A stretch of 64,000 nt of DNA from assembly GCA_018524725.1 (NCBI GenBank), contig JAEUWP010000480.1, positions 81,007-145,006 of the forward strand, read 5' to 3'. The stretch is from Podaxis mareebaensis. Lineage: Eukaryota; Basidiomycota; Agaricomycetes; Agaricales; Agaricaceae. The notes beneath the pieces were generated by a model that ran no database searches, had not been told where the DNA came from, and saw only the letters and a program-made list of their open reading frames with translations. Shown here in pieces: positions 33,707 through 44,821 of the stretch; the first letter of the stretch is position 1; each line of letters begins with the position of its first letter. The translations under genes and the position numbers were made by a program.

Positions 33707-34556
33707 ATGACTTCGTTCATAGCCTCCACCTCTCAGTCTTATTTCCCTCGTGTCTTCTCTGCCGTCTCAACCACCCGACGCGCAACGACCCTCTCGGGTA
33801 CAGGCACAGAACACTCAAAACATCCATACCCTTTCCCAAACCATCCCCGTCCAACCCCTCACGAAATCTTCCACCTACCCATCGGAGCCTCTCCCTCAGA
33901 AATCAAATCCCGCTGTCCGTCTCTCCCACCCATTCCCTCTCCAAAAGGCTAATAAAAGCTATCCATTCATACACTTCATTTTGCTAGACTACGACCTTGT
34001 ACGGTACCACCACCCCGACTCTCCGTATGCCCGCACAAATACCCCATGTGCCAACGAACGCAACACCCGTTTTCAATCTATCCTCTCCGCATATAATTCC
34101 CTGCGGTACCCTTCTACATCATCGTCTGCTAGGTATGGTGCCGGATGGGCACATTATGGTCAGGGACCAGGTTTCGATCCTTACCTGTCCGAACTCAACC
34201 GTCGGCGTCGTACGTCCCAATATGCCGAGCACATGAAACGACATAAACAGGCTATGGAGGATGAGGAACGGGAGCGGGAGCGAGAAGAATGGAGCAAGAC
34301 TGCTGGAAGTCCGAGGGAGCGCATGATGTTGGCATTTGGTGTTGTCGTCTTGCTTGGAGGGTTGTATCCCTCTTTATTCCTTTTCCCGTTTCGCATGGAA
34401 CAGATGCATCAGGCTGCGGTTGTTAATCTTACGCGGGCGAGGGATGATGCGAAAGAGGTCGGGCATGTGAGGCGGGAGGAGGTTAGACGGAGGGTCAGGG
34501 ATATTAAGGCTGCGAAGGAGGTGGAGCGGCGGCAGTGTGATGAAAATGAGGTCTAA
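33707..34556 (+). CDS. Small membrane-anchored J-domain protein
   Basis: Two exons (33707-33914, 33988-34556), 258 residues. The N terminus is Ser/Thr/Arg-rich without acidic residues (SYFPRVFSAVSTTRRATT), a plausible mitochondrial presequence. A J domain follows: TPHEIFHLPIGASPSEIKSR, then after the intron YYDLVRYHHPDSPY with the HPD motif that stimulates Hsp70 ATPase, then RFQSILSAYNSLRYP. A helix LAFGVVVLLGGLYPSLFLF near residue 205 suggests a membrane anchor, with a charged helical tail after it. The spliced codon Tyr is split across the intron. It likely recruits a mitochondrial Hsp70 at a membrane; the exact ortholog is not identified. Confidence 0.75.
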
Positions 34557-34753
34557 GTTATTCTCCGTAATATTCTACTGTACATTGTCGTTTTACTAAA
34601 GTCTGTTCTTTCAATTCACCCAATGATCGCAGAAAAACCCTGTCACGAATGCGTAGACCGCCTGATGAATCAGCTCGGGCAGCGAATTCAACAGCGTTTG
34701 TGTCCTATTCACCGTCAGCAACAACACCTCACTTGGATAACAAAGCAAACCAC

Positions 34754-35409
34754 TCACAAAGGAGCGTTATCCATCAATTCTGCCCAGAGCGGACAACAAT
34801 CCACAGACATAAATCCCATAAACACCAAATCCGTCACAAACCCACGAACGCCATAATAACTCAACACGCCTCTCAATCCGCCAAATACCATCCCCTGACC
34901 CAAATACGCAGCCCATTTCTCTACCGCGCCGACGCTCTCACCATTGTTATCATTAGACGGTTTAGCGAGGTTCGAGTACGGTTCTTCGGGTGCCTTATCT
35001 CTCGCTTTGTCCCCAGCCAATGGCGGTGTCGGGGGACTCCTCCCCCGTGTATCCCTACATCCAAAGTTGCGTTTAAAGAACCTGAGAATATATTCGCCTG
35101 GAACATAAGTCACGGGTCGACCAGTAACGTGCTGCTCGATCGTCTGCGTGATACTCGTCCTATGCAAACCAAGGTGTCAGATGTAGTCACATAGTTTGAG
35201 AGGTGCACGACGCACGCAGTGATACCGATTAACCCAGCGCCTAAGCCGGAGGCGAATGCTGATAAGACGGATTGGGCATGTGGGCGGGTGTGGTGAGGGT
35301 TGAGGTTGGGATTGAATGTGCGGGCGGTTGGGGAGGGGTTTTGAATGGGTTGGAGGAAGATGGTGTAGGTTTGGCGTGTGTAGTATGGACCGGAGTCGAG
35401 TGGTTCCAT
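34754..35409 (-). CDS. Conserved-looking hypothetical protein
   Basis: Two exons on the minus strand (35409-35216, 35159-34754), 199 residues, convergent with the J-domain gene. The donor gtgcgt and a 56-nt intron join FASGLGAGLIGITA to TSITQTIEQHVTGRPVTYVP. The protein has two Gly-rich hydrophobic segments (residues about 50-65, and near the C terminus GMVFGGLRGVLSYYGVRGFV followed by TDLVFMGFMSVDC), separated by a polar Pro/Asp/Lys-rich linker. This could be a small membrane protein with two helical hairpins. I recognise no family. The start at 35409 is the first ATG in frame. Confidence 0.6.
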
Positions 35410-35516
35410 CGTTGTGCGTTGGGTGGTTGAGGATGGGATGGGCGGGGAAGGGGAGGGGAGGGAGCGTTGTGGAGGGGCTTAAGGTGGTGATGTCATTGTG
35501 AAGTCATCCCAATTAG

Positions 35517-35760
35517 GGGTACGTCCTTCGCTCGGATGTTGATGCACATGCGGATTTTCAGGAGGACAATAGTTTCAAGAGATATGTATCGCAGTCACAC
35601 TCACGGTCTCAACAAAAGCCTCTCTCCGAATATCCAGCTCCCGCAATTCCGGAAACACGTCTAACCACTTCATGGCACTCACCATCATGCAATAAATCTT
35701 GATTACAGCGTTGGATAACATATATGAACCTCTGGTATTGTTGTCAGTCACCGGCCTCAT
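35517..35760. repeat. Dispersed repeat, copy 1
   Basis: About 240 bp closely similar to 39620-39930 in the same orientation. Shared parts include the stretch around cttcgctcgga, tgcacatgcggattttcagg and caagagatatgtatcgcagt, then the acggtctcaacaaaagcctctc stretch. On the minus strand both copies can be read as a protein-like fragment (KIYCMMVSAMKWLDVFPELREL and the related KIYCVMVNVMKRLDVLPELQEL), so this may be a broken gene copied with the P450 segment. Confidence 0.65.
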
Positions 35761-35938
35761 CCCTTGTTCGAAAGTAGGCGTTCTTTGGGTCTAGAAGCCG
35801 CAAACAGAGAAGAAAGTTGTTGAAACGCTTTCTACATCTCCCTGTGAAAGGATCATGGCCGACAGCTCCATTTTCACGGGAAGGGACGTGATCTTGGAGC
35901 ACAAAGCAGATCGGACTTGAGGAAATTAGGAATTTCAC
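35744..35938 (-). pseudogene. Possible gene fragment beside the repeat
   Basis: A 65-codon open stretch without an ATG reads as protein-like sequence (KFLISSSPICFVLQDHVPSR, then FNNFLLCLRLLDPKNAYF). It ends next to the minus-strand fragment in the dispersed repeat at 35517-35760. The two may be neighbouring exons of one decayed gene. No family recognised. Confidence 0.3.
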
Positions 35939-36966
35939 ATTGCACCGACTGCGAAGCAGGGAAGCATGTGAATGTTGGGAGCGTCCAACATGTTCAGTCG
36001 TTCAAAGGACTACAAAGAGTGGTGAAGGAGGTCCCGTGCCCGCCCGGGAACGCCACAGGGTGCCATTATGGAACTTGGGCAAATTGGGGTTGAGTTCCAT
36101 TTCAGCGCCTTATTACTTGAAACTCCTACCACTCTCGTTAATATCCATTCAACTTTAATTCTTGCCTTTGTTCTTTCCCCCGATAGTCGTAGACAGCGCA
36201 CGGACACATTTATTCACTGTAAGATACATTCGAAATGTAGCGTTTCAGGGGAAGAAATCGAGCCCCAACTAGGCCATTGAACTTTGAAATAGAGTGTATG
36301 TGCAACCTTGTTTTCGGCGAGACTATGGATGTGGAGCAATTCAGTTTCAATTCAGTTCTCACTGAAAACTCACTGAAAACGGGGATGCACATACACCCTA
36401 ATACTAGCAGAGATTGTTGAGCCCGCCTAAGTGATAAAGACTGCGGGTATGCTGAGTGACCAGGCCGCTTGCTGTCTCGGGACCTCTCTTATTCGGATTG
36501 CTTCGCTTTCCTTGGTCCGCCCGACTCAGCCCCTTGCCTGCCCTCAGGCCTCATTCTTGGAGGTGGCGGGTGACGCGACGATTAAAACATGGGAGCGCTC
36601 TCCCGATTAATGAGCAGAAGATAGTACAATAAATAAACCATGGAAAGTCGTAAATAGAGTACTTTGGACAGCAGACTCTTGCCCGCAGAGCGGAGAGCAG
36701 CTGAAGATACACTACAGAAAATGAAACTTACGTCACATAGTGGCAACCCATACAGATATGTAGTCCGGGACACTCATCTTGGCCCGTCAAATCTCTGATT
36801 CTTACATCATCTTCTTCATAGGTGAGAATGGTGAACAATAGAAGCAGAATCAAGAAAGCTTCCAACATTCTTCAATGTCATAATAGGCGTCTGAGGATCT
36901 AATATGTAAGGTCGCCCAAAGCCTGATCCTCGTGCCAACGCCTCCTCAGGCAGCTCCGCTACTTTG
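35939..36966. other. Upstream region of P450-1 with copied blocks
   Basis: No intact gene. Two parts are duplicated elsewhere: 36060-36250 matches 42370-42560 in inverted orientation (upstream of P450-2), and 36400-36960 matches the upstream region of P450-3 (43730-43850 plus 44430-44820). The core-promoter-like box atatgtaaggtc at 36902 aligns with atataaagtc upstream of P450-3. Confidence 0.6.
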
Positions 36967-38969
36967 ATGAACTTCCTGCTTGCCGCAGCTCTCGTTGTCC
37001 CATTACTCGTCGTGTTGAGAAGACCTAGAAAGCGGTATCCTCCCGGACCTAAGCGCCTCCCAGTCCTAGGGAACTTATTCGACCTCCCGAAAGCTCATGC
37101 CTACGAGAAGTATGCACAACTTTCAAGGGACCTAGGTGACTCCTGCATCACCAGAGGCTTCTCTATGGGGCTCATCATGGCCTGATAGACTCTGACATTG
37201 TTTACCTCGATGCCGCCGGTACACCGTTCATCATTCTCAACTCCCTGCAAGCGTCAACAGACCTCCTTGATAAGCGCTCCGCAATTTATTCAAGCAGGTA
37301 CCATCAGACAATGGGCTACGAGCTGTGAGCACCACAAGCCTATACACGATCAGAGGTACTCATTCTGGGCAGAGTCGAGGGCCGCCGCTTCTTTGCTATG
37401 CAACCCTATGATGACGAGTGGCGTGAAAGCAGGAGAATCATGGTCAAACATCTATCGGCGCCAGATCAAACGCCCATCCGTGCCCGTATAAGAGATTTTG
37501 TTCGCAAATCTCTTCTGCCGAATTTCCTCACCTCGCCTGAAGACTTTCTGGTTCACGTCAGGAAGTAAGTTCATTTATTTTTGTTTTGGGTTTACCCTTC
37601 TGAGGAATCCCAATCACGTCCACCCATGATCCCAGCGGTGTCGGGGGGAGCATAATATCCCTCGCATATGGTCTTCCGATCAAACGAGTCAATGACCCGT
37701 GGATCGCTCTGGCCGACAAGGGAATGGAGTGTATTACAGCTGCTACTGTGCCGGGGAAATATGTGGTTGATGTATTGCCTTTCCTCAAGTACCTACCTGA
37801 GTGGTTTCCTGGGGCTAGCTTCCAGCGGGAAGCGAGAGAAGGAAGGGAGACCTTGCGATACTTTTTCCGGCACCCGTTCGAAACTGCAAAGAAAGGCATG
37901 GTGAGTGATGGTTAATTTGTACGAGGACGTAACAGTGAAGACCCTTGTAACCTAGGCGGATGGTACTGTCCAGCCTTCCTTCCTTTCGCAGAGCCTCGAG
38001 GAAGGTGGTAATTCTAACGACGAGGAGCACTACGAGAGACTACTCGAAAACGTCGGAGGCATGTTTATTGCAGGTATGTCTAGTTCCTCTCTTTTGTTCC
38101 TCCAACTAACGGGCTCATGTTCAAATACAACAGGTGGCACGGATACTTCCGTAACAGCCGTGAAAACTTTTATTGTCGCACTCCTCCTGTATCCCGAGGT
38201 CCAAGCAAAAGCACAGGCCGAGATTGACACTGTCATCGGCAATAGTCGTTTCCCTGACTTCGATGATAAACCCAACTTGCCTTATGTTAATGCAGTAGTG
38301 AAAGAGGTCTTGCGGTGGAAACCGACTGTGCCTATTGGATTTCCACACATGTCTACTCAGGACGACACCTACAGGGGCTACTTCATACCCAAGGGATCGA
38401 TCGTCGTGGGGAATACCTGGTGAGTAGAACTACGGCGTACGTTAGTGTGACCGCTGATGAAACCAAGGGCAATAATGCACGACGAAAAGATGTTCCAAAA
38501 CCTGTCCGAGTTTGTCCCAGAACGCTTTCTTACACTGTTGGGACAGCTGCGAAAGGACGATAAGATATTGGATCCTGAAGTCGTGGCGACATTTGGATTT
38601 GGCCGCAGGTATGTTTTGCGATTACTCCTCCTTTCGACATCACGAAGAATTCAAAAATCAACTCCAGGGCATGCCCTGGAAGTACTGTTGGCCTCGAGGG
38701 CCTTTGGCTCGCTGTTGCTTCAATCCTAGCGTGCTTTAACATCTCTCCGGCCTTGGATGCGAATGGAGAGCCGGAAGTCCCTGATATACAGTATCTCGGT
38801 AAAGAGATTGTTTTGTAAGTCCTCCGCCGCTATCTTTTTCTAGCATACGGTTAATCATTTCCCAACCATCAGACACCCTGAGCCGTTCAAGTGTCGGATT
38901 ACACCTCGCTCGAAGGAAATCGTGTCGCTTATCCAGTCAGAATATGATGAGAAGTCCGAATATATCTGA
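36967..38969 (+). CDS. Cytochrome P450 monooxygenase (P450-1)
   Basis: Haem-thiolate monooxygenase, ER-anchored. Nine exons (36967-37135, 37189-37324, 37373-37564, 37636-37900, 37956-38073, 38134-38419, 38468-38608, 38668-38814, 38873-38969), 516 residues. N-terminal anchor FLLAAALVVPLLVVL followed by the Pro-rich hinge YPPGPKRLPVLGN; C-helix DEWRESRRIM; I-helix AGGTDTSVTAVK; ExxR as KEVLR; PERF-type FVPERF; haem loop FGFGRR/ACPG split by intron 7. It resembles the OrdA-like P450 group common in agaricomycetes; clan and family number not assigned. Substrate unknown. Paralogs at 40042, 44822 and 51279 share every intron position. The residue before the haem Cys is Ala here and in P450-3, Val in P450-2 and P450-4. 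Confidence 0.88.
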
Positions 38970-40041
38970 TCCGAGTGCTGAATCTTTGTGATGACTGTGA
39001 GTTTGGAGTGTAGTAGTCTAGGCCAATAATCGTTCCGATCTTGTACACTAGCAACCTTATATTTCAATGATTATCTGTGTTGGTTCCAATTCTTGCTTTG
39101 CTGAGGATCTGAAACTGTCTTCGTCACATGCAACAGAAGAAAAGAGACCGCGGATCTCCTCATTTTTCCTCTATCCATTGGCTGCTATTTGTCATTTACC
39201 AGTACAGTCGTGGAGACAGGAGTTGACTCATTTCAGATCTCCCAGAAGAGCCGGGTTGACATGTATGTTAGCAGGCGCCATGTTGTAGTGGGATTGCCGT
39301 AGACCTCAATGACGCTTTCCACTCTAGTCGGACACAGGACCTTGGGGCTTCTCAGATATCTCTCTCAACCTCCTACCTTTCCGCTCCTTTCTGAGTGCGT
39401 TACATAGATCTTCCATGTTAATGCGAGTTGTGATTGTTAAGGCATTGGTAGCTATTGACTAACTCAGCGAGAATATCATCTCTTTCTGTTTCATAAACTC
39501 ATTCAGTGAAAGTGAGTTATGATGGTTAGAACTAAACTTTCCGCATACGCAGGGTTCAAACATTAATTGATGGTTATGATAGAGTATATAGGCGAGCGAG
39601 GAGACCCCTAAAAGAATTCTGTACATCCTTCGCTCGGAAGTTGATGCACATGCGGATTTTCAGGAGGACAATAGTTTCAAGAGATATGTATCGCAGTCCC
39701 GTTTAATCTAAACATTCTGAGACTGTGACAGCATCGGCCAACACACTCACGGTCTCAACAAAAGCCTCTCCCCCAATACTCCGAATTCCAGCTCCTGCAA
39801 TTCCGGAAGCACGTCTAACCTTTTCATGACATTCACCATCACACAGTAAATCTTGGTTACAGTAGTCCAACTTAGCCAACATATGTATACGAACCTCTGG
39901 TAATATTGTGAATCACTGGCTGACTTCACAATAACAACACCAGCAACTATACAAGGTTGGTAGTGTACACGATCAAAACGATTGTTGACTTAAACTACTA
40001 CACCCCAAATCGACACTCGCCACAAAGATTTAGCACTCGGA
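38970..40041. other. Spacer between convergent P450-1 and P450-2
   Basis: Both P450 3' flanks are recognisable and match each other in inverted orientation. The part 38970-39600 also resembles the 3' flank of P450-3 (46815-47280). A copy of the dispersed repeat lies at 39620-39930. No intact gene. Confidence 0.6.
39620..39930. repeat. Dispersed repeat, copy 2
   Basis: Same orientation as copy 1 at 35517-35760, with a small insertion in the middle (about 39700-39745). It sits in the centre of the inverted P450-1/P450-2 pair. Confidence 0.65.
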
Positions 40042-42043
40042 TCAGATATATTCGGACTTTTCATCATATTCTGACTGGATAAGCGACACGACTCCCTTCG
40101 AGCGAGGTGTAATCCAACATTTGAACGGCTCAGGGTGTCTGATGGTTGGGAAATGATTAACCGTATGCCAGAAAGAGGTAGTGGTGGTGAACTTACAAAA
40201 TAGTCTCCTTACCGAGATACTGTATATTGGGGACTTCTGGCTCTCCATTCGCATCTAAGGCCGGAGAAATGTCAAAGCATGCTAGGATTGAAGTAACGGC
40301 CAGCCAGAGGCCCTCGAGACCGATAGTACTTCCAGGGCACACCCTGGAGCCGATTGTTGAATTCTTCGTGATGTCGCAAGGTGGAAAAATCGACAAGACG
40401 TACCAACGACCAAAGCCAAATGTAGCCACGACTTCAGGATCTAATATCTTATCGTCCTTTCGCAGCTGTCCCGACAGCGTAAGAAAGCGCTCTGGGTAAA
40501 ACTCGGACGGGTTTTGGAACATTTTTTCGTCATGCATTATCGCCCTTGCTTTCATCAGTGGTCACACCGACGTACGTCGTAGTTCTACTCACCAGGTATT
40601 CCCCACGACAATCGATCCTTTGGGTATGAAGTAGCCTCTGTAAATGTCATCTTGGGTTGACATATGTGGGAATCCAATAGGCACGGCCGGTTTCCATTGC
40701 AAGACCTCTTTCACTACTGCATTAACATAAGGCAGGTTGGGTTTATCGTCGAAGTCAGGGAGACGACGATTGCTGATGACAGTGTCAATTTCAGCCCGCG
40801 CTTTTGCTTGGACCTCTGGATGAAGGAGGAGTGTGGCAATGCAAATTTTCACAGCCATTACAGAAGTATCTGTGCCGCCTGAGGTGTTTGAACGTGAGCC
40901 CGTTAGTTGGAGGACAAAATAAAAGGAACTGGGCACACCTGCAATAAACATGCCTCCGACGTTTTCAAGCAGTCTCTCATATTGCTCCTTATCCTTGGAT
41001 TTATCACCCTCCTCGAGACTCTGCGAAAGGAAGGAAGGCTGAACAGCGCCATCCGCCTAGGTCACAAGAATCTTCATTATTGCGCATTTGTACAAATTAA
41101 ACATCACTCACCATGCCTTTCTTTGCAGTTTCGAATGGATGCCAGAAAAAGTATTGCAAAATCTCCCTTGTTTCCCTTGCTTCTCGTTGGAAGCTAGCCC
41201 CAGGAAACCACTCAGGTAGGTACTTGAGGAAAGGCAATACATCAACTGCATATCTACCGGGCATAGTAGCAGCTGTAATACACTGCATTCCCTTGTCAGC
41301 TAGAGCAATCCATGGATCATTGACTCGTTTGATCGGAAGACCATATGTGAGGGATATTATGTTTCCTCCAACACCACTGTTATTATGGGTAAAGTGATTG
41401 GGATTCTTCAGAAGGGTAACCTAAAAAAATGATAAATGAACTTACTTCCTGATGTGGACCAAAAAGTCTTCAGGCGAGGTGAGGAAATTCGGCAAAAGAG
41501 ATTTACGAACAAAATCTCTTATCCGGGAGGAGATGTATGTCTGATCTGGCGCCGATAGATGCTTCACCATGATTCTCCTGCTTTCACGCCATTCGTCACC
41601 ATAGGGTTGCATAGCAAAGAATCAGCGGCCTTCGACTCTGTCTGGAATTAGTGCTTCCGAACCCTGCGGCTAGGTTCTGATGCTCACAGCTTGTAGCCCA
41701 TTGTCTGATGATACCTGCTTGAATAGATTGTGGAGCGCTTATCAAGGAGGTCTGTTGACGCTTGCAGAGAGTTGAGAATGATGAACGGTGTGCCTGCCGC
41801 ATCGAGGTAAACAATGTCAGAGTCTACAAAGGCCATAATGAGCTGTGTTGAGAAGCAAGTGATGCAGCAGTCACCTAGCTCCTTTGAAAGCTGGGCAAAC
41901 TTCTTGTAGGCGTGAGCCTTCAGGAGGTCAAATAGGTTCCCTAGGACTGGGAGATGCTTAGGTCCGGGAGGATGCCATTTTCTAGGCCTTGTCCATACGA
42001 CAAGTAATGGAACAACAAGAGCTGCAACAAGCAAGAAGTTCAT
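40042..42043 (-). pseudogene. Cytochrome P450 (P450-2), nonsense-mutated inverted copy
   Basis: Same nine-exon gene as P450-1 in opposite orientation, starting at 42043 with FLLVAALVVPLLVVW and the hinge HPPGPKHLPVLGN. Exon 3 contains an in-frame TGA at 41624-41622 (codon 107), where the other copies have CGA: they read VEGRRFFAMQP, here VEGR-stop-FFAMQP. The haem loop also carries Trp in place of the conserved Arg (FGFGRW/VCPG). I-helix (GGTDTSVMAVK), KEVLQ in place of the ExxR motif KEVLR, and the final exon (FKCWITPRSK) are present but altered. Loss of the ExxR Arg and the haem-loop Arg would each be expected to damage a P450, so the gene is best called dead even if the stop were bypassed. 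Splice sites remain intact, suggesting recent loss. Confidence 0.85.
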
Positions 42044-44821
42044 CGGAGTAGCGCGGCTGCAGGAACCATGGGCACGAGGCTCAACCACTGAGCGACTTTA
42101 CATATCGACTCCCAGATGCCCGTTACGAAATCGAAGAATGTTGGAAGCTTCCTTGATTATGCTGCCATTGTTCCTCATATCAATCAGTCTCGAAGTCACG
42201 AGATCAATCCAAGATGAAGCGGGCCAGACACCGTGTGGAATGACGAGGGCAGCCCTCAAGGCCTCAAGGAAGCTCCTCCAAGGGCCAAGAATAAGAAAAC
42301 TTGAAAGTGCTGAGAGGGATCAAGAACAGGGATTATGAGGATAAAAGATGGGGGTCCGATCTCTTCCCCTGAAATGTTACTTTTGAATGTATCTTATAGT
42401 GGAGAAATGTGTCCATATGTTATCAGTATAACTATCGAAGGAAAGAGTAGAGGCAAGAGTTGAATGGATATTAAAGAGAGGTGGTAAGAGCTTTAAGTGA
42501 CGAGGTGCTGAAATTAAGCCGGTGATAACAATTTTTGAGACAATGGCTTTGGGACTGAATAGGAGGCGACCAGACAACGGCACGTTTGTCTGTTGTCAGT
42601 TACTTCGCCCCGAGCATTGGACCGTCTGTCGCTGTTAACACCAGGCTTGCCTGTAATGTGTCCCGATACCAATAGTAATTGCTACGCTCACTGCCAGAAT
42701 GTTCATAAGTAAAAGATGTGGAATGGAATTCAATTTTGGCCCTGCCAGTGAGCCCAACTCACACCCTCAGTTAGATCACTACAAACACACCGCTGTGAAT
42801 AGTGCATGTTGGAACCTAATATACTAATTGGATAGTATACAGCAGGAATTCCAAGGGTATTCAAAGGCGTTCATTGGATGACTCTAATATTCTGCAGGCC
42901 ATAGTCTGCAAACAAATCATTGGAAATATGTGCAGAATTTTCTGCTCAAATAGAGGAGAGCTCGAGCACTGAAGAGATCATCAGAGGTTTCTCGCATACA
43001 TCAGAGAAATCACTTGCAACTCTGCTATGTCTTTTTTTTTTGGTGGAACATTTTGTTTTCGGCCGCTGCCTATGGCTGTGCCTGGAACTAGCTGGTCGTG
43101 CTTGATTGACGATCAATTTCAAGAGGTCACCCGGGGGGAAACTTGCTATGTCTTCGCCACTAGATATCCTTAGTTCAATCACAATAAAGTACAATACTCG
43201 TAATGTTTTGCGTCCCGTCATAGCCCGTCATCAGCTGGAAGGCCCTTGATGCATCAGACCCTGACCCAGGCACTCTCGGCCTTGCGCCGTGTTATAAAAA
43301 ACCTTATCCACTTCTGAAGCCATTGTCTTGAAAATTGACCATACTTAGTGGGTGCCTATTATGCCGTTTTGGAGGGGAATATTATGTCAAACGCAAGATC
43401 GAACGAAGAAAATGAAGAATAAAACTTGAGAACACATGACAATGTCCTTCGCAACGACATCGAGTGAACAACTTGTATTATGTGTACGTTATGTACAGGC
43501 TAGAAATATTGCTTTCCGTTGCATGGAGTCTTGAGCCTGGGGAGCAACCGTCTTAGACTATGTGTCCAATCAACTCACTCTGAGGTGGCCTAATACTAGA
43601 AGGATTACTGAGAAGGAATGTCGATTGTACTCCCGAGGGTGAACAAAATTTGGAAATTCTCTTTGATATGCAGATAGAATATCAGCCTGAGCCTCAGTAT
43701 CCATAAAGCCCAACCCTGACGTGGCTACTGAAGCACTAACAGAATGCTGAGCCAGCCTAAGTAGGTAAAAACAGCAGGTATATCCAATGAGAGGCCACTC
43801 GCTGTCTTGGGGCCTTTTCCATCCAGATTGCTTCAGCTCCCTTCACCTCTGTGAAGAAACACAGAGCGTTTTGCCATGGAAAATGTTTGCAAGTGCGGTT
43901 GCACCTGTCAACCAAGTACTTGGCCTTCAACACCAAGACCTAATGAAGCATCCGAGATAGTCAGGGATTAGAGGGAAGGGGAGTGTGGATTTAGTTATCG
44001 AAATGCTACGAATCAGGGCATATTTGTACAGCGAAGCTGTCTACATGTATCTACGACGTATTTATGAAGCTCAATGTTAAGAGAAACAAAATTTTCTAAG
44101 AAAAGGGAGACCGAGCAAAGAGGACAACCATGTAAGCTACGAAAATTCTGAGAAGTCGGACACAAAAAAAGACCGGAACACATTGCAGGCAAAATTTATA
44201 TGAGGCAGATGTAAAATTTCTTGAAAGTTTTATAACGGCGAGGGAAGTCGGTGAGTCGGGAATGTCCGAGTGCCGGGAAAAATGAATGTTCCAAAAAGGG
44301 TATGTCGGCGATGGTTCTAATGTGCGGGCGTTCCGAACAGACGTCGCTCGGCTACCAGTTCATTAGTAGCCGGGGTGGCAGTCTCTACATTCGATCCGCC
44401 AGGTTCCACCTCTGGACTCCCCTCTTCACTCATCCTCGGAGGTGGCGACTGACATAACCATTGGTTAGAACATGGGGTTCATCCGATTAACCGGCAGCCC
44501 GTCGTACAATCAATAAACTATAGAATATTACAACTGAGTACTTTGGATAGTAGTCTTTTCCCCGTGAAAAATGAAGTGATTCTCTACGTCGGACGGTGCC
44601 ATTGCCAGCACGGATGGTAGACACTCGTCTTCTTCAGTCCATCAAATCTCTGGACTCTGACATCACACTCCGCCATGAGAATGAAGGTGAGGAAAATAGC
44701 AGCAGAGTCGACGGAGGTTCTACTGATCTTCCATTTCATAATAGATGTCTGACGGTCTGATATATAAAGTCACCCAGTGTTGGATCCTAGTACCAACACT
44801 CCCTACGGCTCTACCACTTTG
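42044..44821. other. Long spacer between divergent P450-2 and P450-3
   Basis: 2.8 kb with no gene seen. Recognisable parts: the inverted copy of the P450-1 upstream block (42370-42560); the upstream block shared with P450-1 at 43730-43850 and 44430-44820; and between these an approximately 570-bp stretch (43860-44430) absent from the P450-1 side, perhaps an insertion. Confidence 0.5.
44761..44768 (+). promoter_or_regulatory. TATA-like box of P450-3
   Basis: The sequence tatataaa lies 54-61 bases before the P450-3 start codon. The aligned positions upstream of P450-1 (36902) and P450-4 (about 51217) read atatgtaa, so P450-3 has the best TATA match of the three. Confidence 0.45.

Noticed and set aside
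34649..35194. 181-codon plus-strand frame
   Set aside because: Opposite strand to the two-exon hypothetical gene, which has good splice signals; the plus frame looks like a shadow rich in His/Thr/Ser.
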